From Jackrogersella multiformis (lineage: Eukaryota; Ascomycota; Sordariomycetes; Xylariales; Hypoxylaceae): DNA of 64,000 nucleotides. The position numbers and the translations under genes were made by a program. Below are positions 35,908-45,902 of this stretch, piece by piece. The notes beneath the pieces are model-generated. The model saw only the letters and a program-made list of their open reading frames with translations, was not told the origin of the DNA and ran no database searches. Location of the stretch: the NCBI GenBank assembly GCA_902806575.1, contig CADCXD010000009.1, positions 1,488,001-1,552,000 of the forward strand. Direction: 5' to 3'. Positions within the stretch are counted from its first letter, which is position 1. Each line of letters starts with the position of its first letter.

Positions 35908-36718
35908 GCTCGACTACGGATTGGAATCTGTGAAGCAACATGGGGCTGATTTGATCAATAAGATAGGTAGGATTCTACAAATATTTTAAACCCTACGTTA
36001 TGACCTAAATTGAACTCTACCACAATAAACCGATCCATGGATGTTTGCCTACCTACCTAGGTAGGTAGATGATGTGATGCTTGCATGGATAATACCTAGC
36101 GCCTGTCAACCGAGGCTTGGCCTGTCAGGTCTTTACACACCTTCCCCGGGCCGAGAGTTCATTTTGGCAACCCGACCAGAGGAGCAATAATTGAAAGGTT
36201 ATAATCGAGTACAGCGTATTAATAGTCGGCTACGTAGACCTCATAGCAAAAGAGCCCTCATAAACTCAGGGACAAGCATAATGTCTCACTGGGGTTCGCA
36301 CGTATAAAATGCACAAAACCTATAATGCCTTCTGTCAAACGGATATGCGCCATAAATACAGAGTAGCATCAATATATGCATGTTGATTAACACGAGGATG
36401 TATTGGTACGCATAGGTTAAAATATTGGATGGGGGTTGTTAGGAGATTCGATGGATATATGCAAGACTAAATCAATAGGATATTGAAGGCGCTTATAGCG
36501 CAAAAAAAGGAATTACTAAGATTGTATATAAATAGGACTGCAGGCTCCCCTTCGAAGAAGGAAGAGAGGAATTAAGGACCTTAAGCCTATAGAGAATTAT
36601 TACTCGAATTATGAACCTAAGTTCTAAGCCCTTATAGCCTTTGTCACACCTTCACCCGCTGCCATCCAGCCTTCCGTCATCCAGCCCTTCGTCAGGCGCA
36701 TAATAATTGCCGGATTTT
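35908..36718. other. Intergenic region
   Basis: No coding sequence is recognisable. It includes the palindrome CCTACCTACCTAGGTAGGTAG near 36049-36070 and AT-rich DNA between two broken genes. Confidence 0.55.
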
Positions 36719-37066
36719 TCAGTATGTGGAACCCGCGGCGAGAAAGTCTCGGTCATTGGAGCCTAACGGCACGCCAATGAATCCTGCTGTCTGCTGGGAA
36801 AGCGAGAAGAAGAACCACCTGGCTCTATTCTCAGGCGTGACCACATCTGAGAGCATGGCCTGAAGCAGCGACGTAGCAACAAGCAACCCACGGCCGGCCA
36901 GTATCCACTCAACAGGTATCACTCTAGCAGGCAGGGAAGCCAGGGTAGAGGTCAGCATCCATAGGAAGATGCCGACGCAGGTGAGTGCGGCGATGTAGGC
37001 CGGTCGTTGGAGCTGGTGGAACGGAACCGGCCGTTTCTTTGGGAGACCGATGGGATGGCCCAGCAA
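36719..37066 (-). pseudogene. MFS transporter fragment
   Basis: About 100 codons read like the middle of a major facilitator superfamily transporter: several hydrophobic segments (PAYIAALTCVGIFLWMLTS, LLVATSLLQAMLSDVV) and the loop VTPENRARWFFF. A full MFS protein has 450-600 residues and 12-14 helices; here neither end is present and the frame has no ATG. It lies 60 bp downstream of the ABC transporter tail on the same strand. I take it for a remnant of an adjacent transporter gene. Confidence 0.6.
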
Positions 37067-37128
37067 AGGTCACCTCTCGCGTCCGGGGGCTATACTCTAT
37101 ATATGCATGAACGTTGATGTGGAGTGAC

Positions 37129-40100
37129 CTATTCGAAGCCCCTATCTAGTGATTGCGCTAGGCACATCTGATGGTATTGACCTCTCAACCGTAATAGTTC
37201 GTCATGTGTCCCTTGCTCCGCAATCTTGCCATCCGTAAGCACGAATATGGTGTTTGCGTGCTTGATCGTGCTAAGGCGGTGTGCAACTGCAATCGTGGTC
37301 CGAGTCATGGCAACTCTGTCCAGGGCCTGCTGCACGAGCCTCTCGCTTTGTGTGTCCAAGGCAGAGGTAGCTTCATCGAGAAGCAGTACACGTGGATTGC
37401 GTATAAGCGCTCGAGCGATGGCGATACGCTGGCGTTGGCCTCCAGAAAACTGAGTTCCATAGGACCCGCACGGAGTGCCGAGGCCTTCGGGGAGCGAAGA
37501 TACGAAATCAAAGGCATCTGCTTGTCGACAGGCTTCTAGTATCTCCTCATCCCGTGGCCCGTGCTGCAGCCCGAAAGCGATGTTATCACGCACAGAGCCT
37601 TCATAGAGCGTTGGTTCTTGTTGTACAAGAGACAAGTGATCTCGATATAGCCGTGGAGACATGCTTTTGATGGCCGAACCCCCAACCTTGATGCCACCGG
37701 AAGAAGGATCGTAGAAGCGCTCGAGGAGTGAGATGATAGTGCTCTTGCCACAACCTGATGGACCTACAAAGGCTACAAAAGAACCAGGGGTGATCTACAT
37801 AAAAGCAGTGACTCGTTAGTAATGAGACTATAGCCTATGCGATAATGATTACCTAGGTAAACACCGACCTTGATGTTGATGCCGTCGAGAACGCGGGAAT
37901 CCGGACGAGATTTATACCTGAAATCCAGATCCTGGATTTCGATGGCGCCATCGGCCGTCGGACCGACTCCAGAGTTATCTTCATTCTCACAGATGTCCGA
38001 TTTCAAGGTCCGTAGCCACAGGACGTAATTGGCGGCCAGCTGCGCTTTGGTCATGGACGTAATTAGACCGAACAACTGCGCGGCGCCTTGCCCTCCGAAG
38101 ATGACTGCCAAAAAGACGATGTAGAACTGTGATGTGGTGAACTCGCCAGCGGCTATCAACTTGGAGCCATACCAAAACCCCAGTGCCATAAACAAGAACT
38201 CGAGCGACTGGGATAGTGCATATCCCAAAGACGTAAAGGCTATCGTGAATAGTGCAGACTTCGCTATGTCGTTGACCGCCGAATCATACTGCTCGAGGAA
38301 TTGAGACTCCAATGTCAGCGAGGCTAAGGTCCGGATCGAAGTGACTGCCTCGGTAGCTAGAGCTGCGCTCTCAGCAAATCGTTCATCCGCGTCTCTTTCG
38401 AACTTGCGCTCGAACCAGGCCCGAGCGAATCCCGAGCCAAGTAGAACGGGTATGCCGGTGATAACGACTACCAATCCGAGTTTCCAGCCCGACGCAATAG
38501 ACAAGATGCTAGATGCAAGGACGTTGACGATACACACAAGCATCAAAAACATATTCTGGGCTATCAGGTCCTGTAGCGAGTTTGGAACAAACGATAGCCT
38601 CGAGGACAAAGCGCCAGACGAGTTCTGCGGCTGATCGAAGAAGTCCGGATCCAATCTGAGGATGCGCCGGAGCCTCTCGTAACGGTATCGGCGTGTTATT
38701 GTTTGACCGGCCTGCGGCGGTATTAACACGATTACAGATGTATGAATACTTATGACGAAGCAGGCATACCCTGTTTCCAACCCAGCCGATGACGAGGTAG
38801 GCTAGCATGTTAGCAATGGCGAAAATAAAGTAGACAAGTGCGAAAAAGTTAGCTATATAGCACGTTAGCATTGCTCCTTGATAAGGACTGTCGACATCTT
38901 GCCATTTTTCTGCGCCTCGTCGCTCCGTTGGCCGAACACCAGAATCAGTTTCGAAAAGAGCACCGCTTGAGCTGGGTACGAGCCGCCACTGACCAAACAA
39001 GCTACCCCTAGTATGCACAGCCACCAGTACAGGTCTGTCTGCTCGCGAAGCATCGTCGTGAGACACCCGAGAAGAGACATGTTGACCGTACCCAGCGTGA
39101 GATTGGTGGCCACCGGGATGTCTGAGGTCTCACCATCCGCTATATCGGCGGCTTCCTTAGCAGCTAACTCGTACTCCAGCCCCTGATCTTCCTCAACAGC
39201 TTCGGTCTTGCTTCTTCTCTTGCCGTCGTCGAGATGTTGGACGTGTACTAACGCGGCATAGAAGCCATCCTTTGCAAGCAAATCCATGTGCGTGCCTTCC
39301 TCTACTATACTACCCTTTGACATGACAACAATATGGTCAGCACGTCTGACAGTGGAAAGCCTGTGTGCAATGATGAGCGTGGTCTTGTTGGCCGAAACTC
39401 TGTCCAGAGCATCTTGGACAACAGTCTCAGACCGAGGATCTATATCGCACAGGAGTTAGCAGCATGGAGACGCAGGTATGCGCCGAACTTACCAAGAGCG
39501 CTGGTAGCCTCGTCTAACAGCAGGATCTTGGGGTCTGATATAATGCTTCGGACAATAGCCAATCGCTTCTTCTGACCGCCGCTGAGTGCAGAAGTTCGTT
39601 CGCCCACCTGCGTGTGGTACCCGCGCGGAAGTTGTTGTATGAAGTCGTGGGCATTGCTCAACTTGCAGGCAGCCTTGACCAGTTCCATTTGCTGCTCACT
39701 GGGAAGATCCACCTGGGCACCTACGAATCCTTTGGCAACGTTTCCAAATACGGAGCCACGGAAGAGCACGAGCTCTTGCTGGACCAACTGAATTTTACTA
39801 CGGAGCCATTTCAAGTTGTAGGCGGCGATGTTAACGCCATCCAGAAGAATCTCGCCAGAACTTGGCTGATGCCAACGCTCAAGCAAGCCAACGATCGTGG
39901 ACTTCCCACATCCGCTGGCTCCAACCAACGCTGTCTTCTTGCCCGCGGGTATCTTCAGGTTCAGGTCGTGAAAGACCTTAGCTGAAGGCCGCGATGGGTA
40001 AGCAAAGGACAGGTTGCGAATCTCAATATTGCCTTCGCAGGCGTTAGGCTGCTCGCCGTTAGGAGACAGCGGATCCGCCAGCGATTTCTTGTCCATCGTC

Positions 40101-40147
40101 GCGAACAACTCCGCTGCAGCGGCAGATGCATTTGCGATAGATCCGAG
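37129..40147 (-). pseudogene. 5'-truncated ABCB-type multidrug transporter (NBD1-TMD2-NBD2)
   Basis: The exons I can join (39493-40147, 38938-39439, 38770-38887, 37869-38711, 37129-37794) stay open for 927 codons. They carry a complete first nucleotide-binding domain (Walker A GASGCGKST, signature LSGGQ, Walker B ILLLDEATSAL, then IAHRLST), a linker, the second membrane domain and a complete second NBD (Walker A GPSGCGKST, SGGQRQR, LLLDEATSAL). Full-length fungal MDRs have about 1300 residues, so the ~360-residue first membrane domain is missing. The first visible exon begins at a clear acceptor (TATTTCAG), but nothing upstream looks like TMD1. The 38888-38937 intron uses a weak GTTCGG donor; without it there is a frameshift. 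It is probably dead, although the remaining frame is surprisingly clean. Confidence 0.72.
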
Positions 40148-40660
40148 CTGAAATATATGGAGGCAGCCGGATCAAAAGTTAGCGTACCTAAGTAGGAAGC
40201 AAACAATAATCCACGGGCTGAATGCTAGGCTCCTATGGGCTACAATGCAGCCCCATAGGACCGATTTATGGCTGTACGTAGTACGGCAAGGCGGTAGGAC
40301 TCAAGTAAGCGAGAGAGGTCGATATCGATCGTGGTTGGTGGTTGAGTCTTCGATCCTTTATCGGACAAGTGCTTGGCGGTGCAAGGGACAAAGCTAGCAC
40401 TGTTTGCTGCTCTCTACGCCAACTATAAAGTAGCCCCAGTATGAAATCTTCACTGTCTTGAAGTTTTAGATCCTATCTGATCAGCGATATACAGACTCCC
40501 GTGTCTCTAACATTGGTATCTTTCTATCTTTACTTCGACTGGTTTTGGCTGGCCGCTGGCACTCAGCCATTTCTCTGTACATCACCCTGGAAGTCAGCAT
40601 TATAGAACGCCCAAGCTGACTCTACGTCTAGGTCTTCTTTGCCATTACTGCTCGTTGTCA
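40148..40660. other. Unassigned stretch where ABC TMD1 should be
   Basis: On the minus strand a ~60-codon open frame without ATG (about 40236-40425, ending SYGAAL then TAG) occupies the place of the missing membrane domain. It is not hydrophobic and I do not recognise it. It marks the breakpoint between the ABC remnant and the oxidoreductase fragment. Confidence 0.4.
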
Positions 40661-41098
40661 TCATTTCATCGCCGTTGTTGGATTTCGTATACAAAAGCCT
40701 AGGTTTCTGTTGAAGATCACTTCGATATCCAACTTTTCAAGGACAGTTAGTACATGGTCGTGTAGTTTACTCCCGAACCTTGGAAGAAGCCGCTCTCGAG
40801 AATGAATCAACGTCACGTACTTTTCCGGGTAGAAGGTCTTGATATCAGTCGCGAATTCCACACCAACAGCACCGGCTCCAATGATGACAATTCTTTGTGA
40901 TAGCTTTACCTGCTCTTGGATGGCTTGCAGTTCAGCGCATCCCGCCATGTGACTTGTTGCCTGCAACTTTGCAGGGGAACTCTGATCAGCGCCGGTTGCT
41001 ATAGAAAGGTATGCGTACGGAATTGCGGTACCGCCAGCCAGCTGTACCCCATCGCAACAGGGAACAAATAAGGCAAGGCCAAGGCGTCGATAGAACAT
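40661..41098 (-). pseudogene. FAD/NAD(P)-dependent oxidoreductase fragment (AIF/AMID-like)
   Basis: About 130 codons match the middle of a pyridine-nucleotide-disulphide oxidoreductase: IPYAYLSIATGADQ before the NAD-binding Rossmann motif IVIIGAGAVGVEFA, then TLIHSRERLLPRF and HDHVLTVLEKLDIEVIFN. The N-terminal FAD-binding fingerprint and the C-terminal third of a normal ~380-residue protein are absent and the frame stops abruptly. It lies next to the breakpoint of the ABC transporter, and I infer an internal fragment left by deletion. Confidence 0.65.
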
Positions 41099-42573
41099 CG
41101 TCGATGCGACGATGGGGAGGGTATGGAGAGGTCAGTCACCTTTGGTATAGACATAGGCGTGCATTCTGTGTATATCTTCAAGACATTGGTCAAAGATGAG
41201 ATTCGTCCTACCATCAATGGATACACCCACTGTACGAAGATTATATGTGCTATGCGTGTTAATATCGTATTCTTCTTACCTGGGCGAATTGCCGTTGATA
41301 CTAGGACTCATCCTGCTGTAGAGAAAGTACGGCGACGTCATCTTTATCTTCATCTTCATGGCGTCTGCTGTAGTAGTATCTATGAAACCTGTGTTGTATG
41401 AAAAGCTTGATAGATTAATGTAAAACTATCGAGATCATTACCTGAGGCAATAATGGTAAAGGTGCGGTGATCGCCTCGGGAACCGGATTATTTAATAATC
41501 CAGGTATCTAAGTATCCACAGTCATTAATATAAGACTCGTTATGTGCATATTTTAAATGAGTCAGCGGCTTGACAGTAGTTGCGATATTAGACCTTCCGT
41601 ATGTGGGGCTTTCGGCCCCTACCTCTCCGCTTTCTCCATCCCGGCCGTAAAGGCGTCGGCTTCTTTTCCCGTAGCACACCTCCTCCGTCGGTCGGACTGT
41701 TTGGAAGTGCGCATCACGAACATGTATAATGCAACTTAGCTAATTCATTTTTATATCTAAGGCCCCTAACCCCTTTTGTCGCAACTTATTGCTTTTCACT
41801 ACATACATAATATTTAATATCGTAAATACATCTTGTTTATTGACATAACTGGTATTCCAAAACGCAGCGGATTTATTGTGCGTATAATAACATGAATATT
41901 ATAGTCGAATAGGTGGAAGCTTGATCTTCCATTTTTCCCACTCCTTTGCTCGATATTATGCTTGCGTATCTGACTGCACCAATCGCTTCTTGAAAGGTGG
42001 AAAGATCACTAGGTTAAGAAAAAGGATTTCACTAGTATTAAAGGTAACAGCAGTCTAGCGATCACTTACAGGGCATCGATGATGTTTTCTAATCCAGGGG
42101 CTAAACTAGAAGCCACAAGAAGACTGTGATATGAAGCAATTGAAAATATCCAAAGAATGACTGTCAATATATTTTAACGAGTGTGAGCTAATTTCAACAA
42201 ACTGTGTACCTTTGTAAGTCTGATAAAAACTGAACCTATAACAACGCCTTACAAAGCGCAGTACAACTCTGAATCAAAATCGAATAGAAATGGTACCTAA
42301 CCAAGACAAATCTAACAATCACCACCCCTATCACCATATTCCCCCTTAAACCATCTACACCCCCGTTTAACCATTCCTAATGTTATTTTTTTCTGTCACC
42401 TGAAACCAATTACAAGAGCGTGGAACTAGGTAAGTTTCACCTTTGAAATAGATGCACTAAATCCCGAGATCGTGTAGATTTATCCCAGAGGTTTGTGATT
42501 GGGCAGAAATACTACTAATTTGTAATCATACTAGCCGGTATCTGATGCTTCGGTAACAGGGTGAACTTACAAC
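41099..42573. other. Intergenic region
   Basis: No supportable gene. A GC-richer block at about 41560-41730 inside AT-rich DNA might be a remnant of a lost gene or repeat, but I see no family motif in any frame. Confidence 0.45.
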
Positions 42574-42942
42574 TTAGTTGGTCATGTCATTCTTGTGGGC
42601 GTTGATGATACGATGCATTTCCGACACCTGGTTGAGGGCGCCATCCTTGTTGTCGGCGTTGTGGTTCGTTTCGACGGTGTACAGGTTCTTGGCAGCAAGA
42701 GACTTCTTGCAGGTGTAGTTGCCGCTAGACCAAGTGCCGAAGTCTTTGACGAACTCATCCATGACCTTGACGTCGGCAACCTTAGTCTGGTAGTTCTTGG
42801 GCTCACGCTTCGTGGTCATCTCGCCGTCCTTGTCCTTCATGTTCCACTTGCCGACGCAGCTGAACCGGATGGTAGTCCCGGTGATGGCATTAAACGCCAG
42901 CAGGGCGAAAACACCGAAGAGAACAACTCGGATGTTGAACAT
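42574..42942 (-). CDS. Small secreted protein (122 aa)
   Basis: The ATG at 42942 opens a textbook signal peptide, MFNIRVVLFGVFALLAFNA, with likely cleavage near residue 22. A mature region of about 100 residues follows, charged and hydrophilic, with two cysteines (FSCVGKW and NYTCKK) that could form one disulphide. I do not recognise a family. Size, secretion signal, location in a gene-poor accessory region and lack of introns are features shared by candidate fungal effectors and other small secreted proteins; that role is inference only. The frame upstream of the ATG has no other in-frame ATG. Confidence 0.7.
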   Translation of the reverse strand: MFNIRVVLFGVFALLAFNAITGTTIRFSCVGKWNMKDKDGEMTTKREPKNYQTKVADVKVMDEFVKDFGTWSSGNYTCKKSLAAKNLYTVETNHNADNKDGALNQVSEMHRIINAHKNDMTN

Positions 42943-44066
42943 TTTGGTGGGTTTGGTCTCAGAGATGATCAGCAAAGAGCATGCAGATGCTTGATCTAGA
43001 TGTCTAAGATAAAGCTTACAAGTAGTAAATGGTTATGTGGGTGTTTTGATAAATAGTATTGAATATTGAATGTGATGTTGTTAATGAGTTTGCAGATGAA
43101 GGCTTCGACGTTGGTTCTTATATTCGAACATTTTCATTGTTTATGTAATGAAACCATACAATTGTTCTTCTACAATGATCATATCCATAGTGATGAGCCT
43201 TCATAAACTGTAAGCAAAAAGCGAGATTTTACAGAGTGTTTTCCCATTTATAAAGGTTGCTTTGCTTATAGTTACAAGATGAAGCCGATGATCTTTCTAA
43301 TGGTCCAATCCATGGACAATATGAAATGTCTTGTGGCACTGTTTATGTAAAGGCACGGTATATTAACTACCTTTATATTACGGTGTCACGCACTAAACAT
43401 AGGAGAGTACAGTGGATACCTACTTAGGTAATTTAGAGTATACCGCTTATGGTAAAATTTATACCTTTTCTAGGTATCCTATATACACCTTTTCAACAAT
43501 CTTCCTTAACGTCGCCGTCGTTACTGCTGGCGCTGTAAATGGCAAAGAAATTAACCCGTTAATAGTGCTCCTGCCTTACAGTCACCGGGAGCTCCTGTAG
43601 ACGCCTGCTTTTCTTAAGATTAAGGTAGATCTCTCTTAATACTACCATCTTATCGCTATGTTGGTTATAACGGTAATTAAGTTATAATTAATATTATCTT
43701 CGGTAAAAAATGTATGAATTTTGTTAATATAAGCGATGTACTTTAAATATATTTACATTATTATGTTTAATATAATATATGCCTAAATAACTACCTATGT
43801 ATATAAGATCGTAATGTAAAATAATTAGACCATTGTTATCCGGGCTAAGGCGGGCCGCAGGGCGAGCACAGCTCGGCAGTTCGGCGGTCAAGCCCGTAAG
43901 CAATGACATCATTGGGAATAGGTAACACTGAGGTGTTCAACTAAACACGAAGGAACCACGCTCGGCATTCCACATTCCTACCCCTACTTAGGTACTTCCC
44001 AACTACTCAAGTCAAACTCCACTCACAATATACCGTCACTAGTTCAACATCTCCAATACAAGCACC
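42943..44066. other. AT-rich intergenic with a small GC island
   Basis: Mostly AT-rich DNA. A GC-rich island at about 43838-43910 is embedded in it and could be a repeat fragment. No gene is supportable. The last ~100 bases before 44067 are probably the 2EXR gene leader. Confidence 0.45.
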
Positions 44067-44900
44067 ATGGCAACCAATTTCACACTCTTCTCGAACCTTG
44101 TTCCAGAACTCCGCGACTTAATATGGCGTGAAGCCTTGCCCGAACATACCGGACCAGCTCTATTCTTCTACAAAAAGGGGTGTTGGCGTGTACAACGTTT
44201 GACCGAGTCTGATGAAGGCTATGAACCTGGACTCGATGCCACCGACAACATGGAAATAAGGTTCCGCCACGACTTATTGGATCATGATGCCCAATTCAAT
44301 GTGCCTCTTTTCCACGTCAACCGCGAAGCTCGCGCTATTGCTCAACGCTGGTTATGTGAACAGGGCATCACGATCCAGCCAAGTAAGAAAGGTCAGTATC
44401 GATTTGTCCGCCACTACGACCCTCGGCGTGATGTATTGTATATCTCGCGCGACAGATGGGAAGACTTCTGCCGAGAAGCCAGTGATAGGTTATCCTTGGC
44501 AGATATGGTGGACCGGTCTGCCACTATTGAATCAGAACCTGAGCGTCTCGCTGTCTCTCTAGAGCTTTTCTCACAACCCGACGTCATCAACTGGTTACCA
44601 GAGACGATGGGGTGGTACGATCATATCAGGGAAGTACTAGTTATGGTTGACAAACAACCAGGTCAGGAAAATCAGAAACAGGAACCACATTTATGGGAAT
44701 TGGGTGGCCTAAAGGGACGGGGATTCATCTGGGATAACGACCGTAGTGACTTTGAACTTGAAGAAGGGGATGAGAGCTTCGGCGACAAGACTCTTTATGA
44801 AAGAATAGGGGAGGCCATCAGCAAAGGATTGCGCGATGATCTTATCGGTATGGACTTACATAGCCTTAAGATTCGGCCTGCGTTTGCTGCGAGAAGATAA
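44067..44900 (+). CDS. 2EXR-domain protein
   Basis: This single-exon protein of 277 residues opens with the 2EXR signature, a phenylalanine-containing start followed by LVPELRDLIWREAL. It continues with FHVNREARAIAQRWL and a patch (YDPRRDVLYISRDRWEDF) usual in this fungal family. 2EXR proteins are very numerous in Pezizomycotina; their function is unknown, and no signal peptide or membrane helix is visible here. The acidic stretch FELEEGDESFGDKT near the end is ordinary. Start ATG is the first in frame after a leader of normal base composition. Confidence 0.85.
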   Translation: MATNFTLFSNLVPELRDLIWREALPEHTGPALFFYKKGCWRVQRLTESDEGYEPGLDATDNMEIRFRHDLLDHDAQFNVPLFHVNREARAIAQRWLCEQGITIQPSKKGQYRFVRHYDPRRDVLYISRDRWEDFCREASDRLSLADMVDRSATIESEPERLAVSLELFSQPDVINWLPETMGWYDHIREVLVMVDKQPGQENQKQEPHLWELGGLKGRGFIWDNDRSDFELEEGDESFGDKTLYERIGEAISKGLRDDLIGMDLHSLKIRPAFAARR

Positions 44901-44951
44901 CATTTCAATGTGTTCCTCGACATATAATCACCCTAATTAACCTTACCTAAT

Positions 44952-44978
44952 TACCTAGGTACCTACCTACCTAGGTAC
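44952..44978. repeat. ACCTAGGT repeat cluster
   Basis: Two CCTAGG centres joined by ACCT/AGGT words directly follow the 2EXR gene. Confidence 0.75.
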
Positions 44979-45358
44979 TTATACAAAAATCCTTTTTTAT
45001 GCCTATCTCTTAATTATCACTCTGCACAAGAGGAAGCACTATCATATATACCTTGACGTTCTGACCTTGTGGCTAACGATCACTTACGGAATAGTCATCC
45101 TTACCTCTTCACCTAACGAAGCCCCTCCTAGACCCATTTTGCTACACGAAAGATACCCGTCGTTATATAATATAGAAAGATTGACCCGTTCTTAGCTACC
45201 ACTCATGCTGTATCTAAAATCGCGACAATCAGAACAAGTTTGCCATTTGCTTGTTGTATTTAATAGGAATAGAAATATAGTACTACTTAGTTAGTATATA
45301 TTACCCTTTTAATACATAACTGAACTCCTTTCCAACCCCCATTTGTGGAACACGACGT

Positions 45359-45379
45359 CTAACCCTAACCCTAACCCTG
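45359..45379. repeat. Interstitial telomeric repeat, (CCCTAA)3
   Basis: The stretch reads CTAACCCTAACCCTAACCCTG, three full copies of the TTAGGG-type telomere unit used by most filamentous fungi, in the CCCTAA orientation on the + strand. It sits internally with genes on both sides. Confidence 0.85.
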
Positions 45380-45504
45380 ATATATACTTGGTATAAAGGA
45401 TCAGCACCCCAATAGACATCAATTCCCAACGCCACTATAATAGAACATTATCTAATTTTCCTATCCAACACAGTGTGTGGACTAACAAGATGATTAGCTA
45501 TGAC

Positions 45505-45902
45505 CTATAATCCGGAAAGTCTCGCCGATTCACTTACTCCAACACAAGCCGCATAGCGCACAAGGCTGTCAGGGAAAGCGGTGTTATTGGGACTGGGCCA
45601 AGGCGTACGAAGACACAACTCGGTCTGGGCTGGGTCGGACTACACGAGATAAATTCAGTCAACACAGGTTCGAGAGTTGCACACGCCAAATAGGGACTTA
45701 CTTGAGTACAAGCCTGTTTTATACAGTTGCAGGCACATTGAGGCCGGTTGAAAGGATCTAGGATGTATGGGTCATCGCCATCGATCAAGACACACGTGTT
45801 GCTCGTAGGTCTTCCAACCGTCGACTCCGTGGCTTGTGTAATTGGGCTAGAGAGCCCGCATACTGCCAGTATTAAAACGCTCAAGATACGTTGTGAGTAC
45901 AT
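45505..45902 (-). CDS. Small cysteine-rich secreted protein
   Basis: The ATG at 45902 opens MYSQRILSVLILAVCGLSSP, a good signal peptide, followed by a region with a CACNC cluster (PQCACNCIKQACTQ). I prefer a spliced model: exon 1 45702-45902, donor GTAAGT, acceptor GTGTAG, exon 2 45505-45639, giving 111 residues with additional cysteines (ELCLRT and AACVG). A second GTAAGT after AACVG might start another intron. An unspliced frame to 45534 also stays open, so the C-terminus is uncertain. I do not recognise a family; a small apoplastic/extracellular protein is the sensible reading. Confidence 0.55.

Larger units (their letters stand above)
44901..45504. other. Intergenic with interstitial telomere-like repeat
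   Basis: A CCTAGG cluster lies at about 44952-44978 and a telomere-type repeat at 45359-45379 (listed separately). No gene is visible in the rest. Confidence 0.55.

Noticed and set aside
38880..38940. Frameshift in the ABC transporter second membrane domain
   Set aside because: A 50-nt GT..AG intron (GTTCGG donor, ACAG acceptor) restores the frame and the expected spacing, so a frameshift is not required.
43838..43910. GC-rich island in AT-rich DNA as a structured RNA
   Set aside because: Some complementary words, but no convincing complete stem-loop fold by eye and no known RNA signature.
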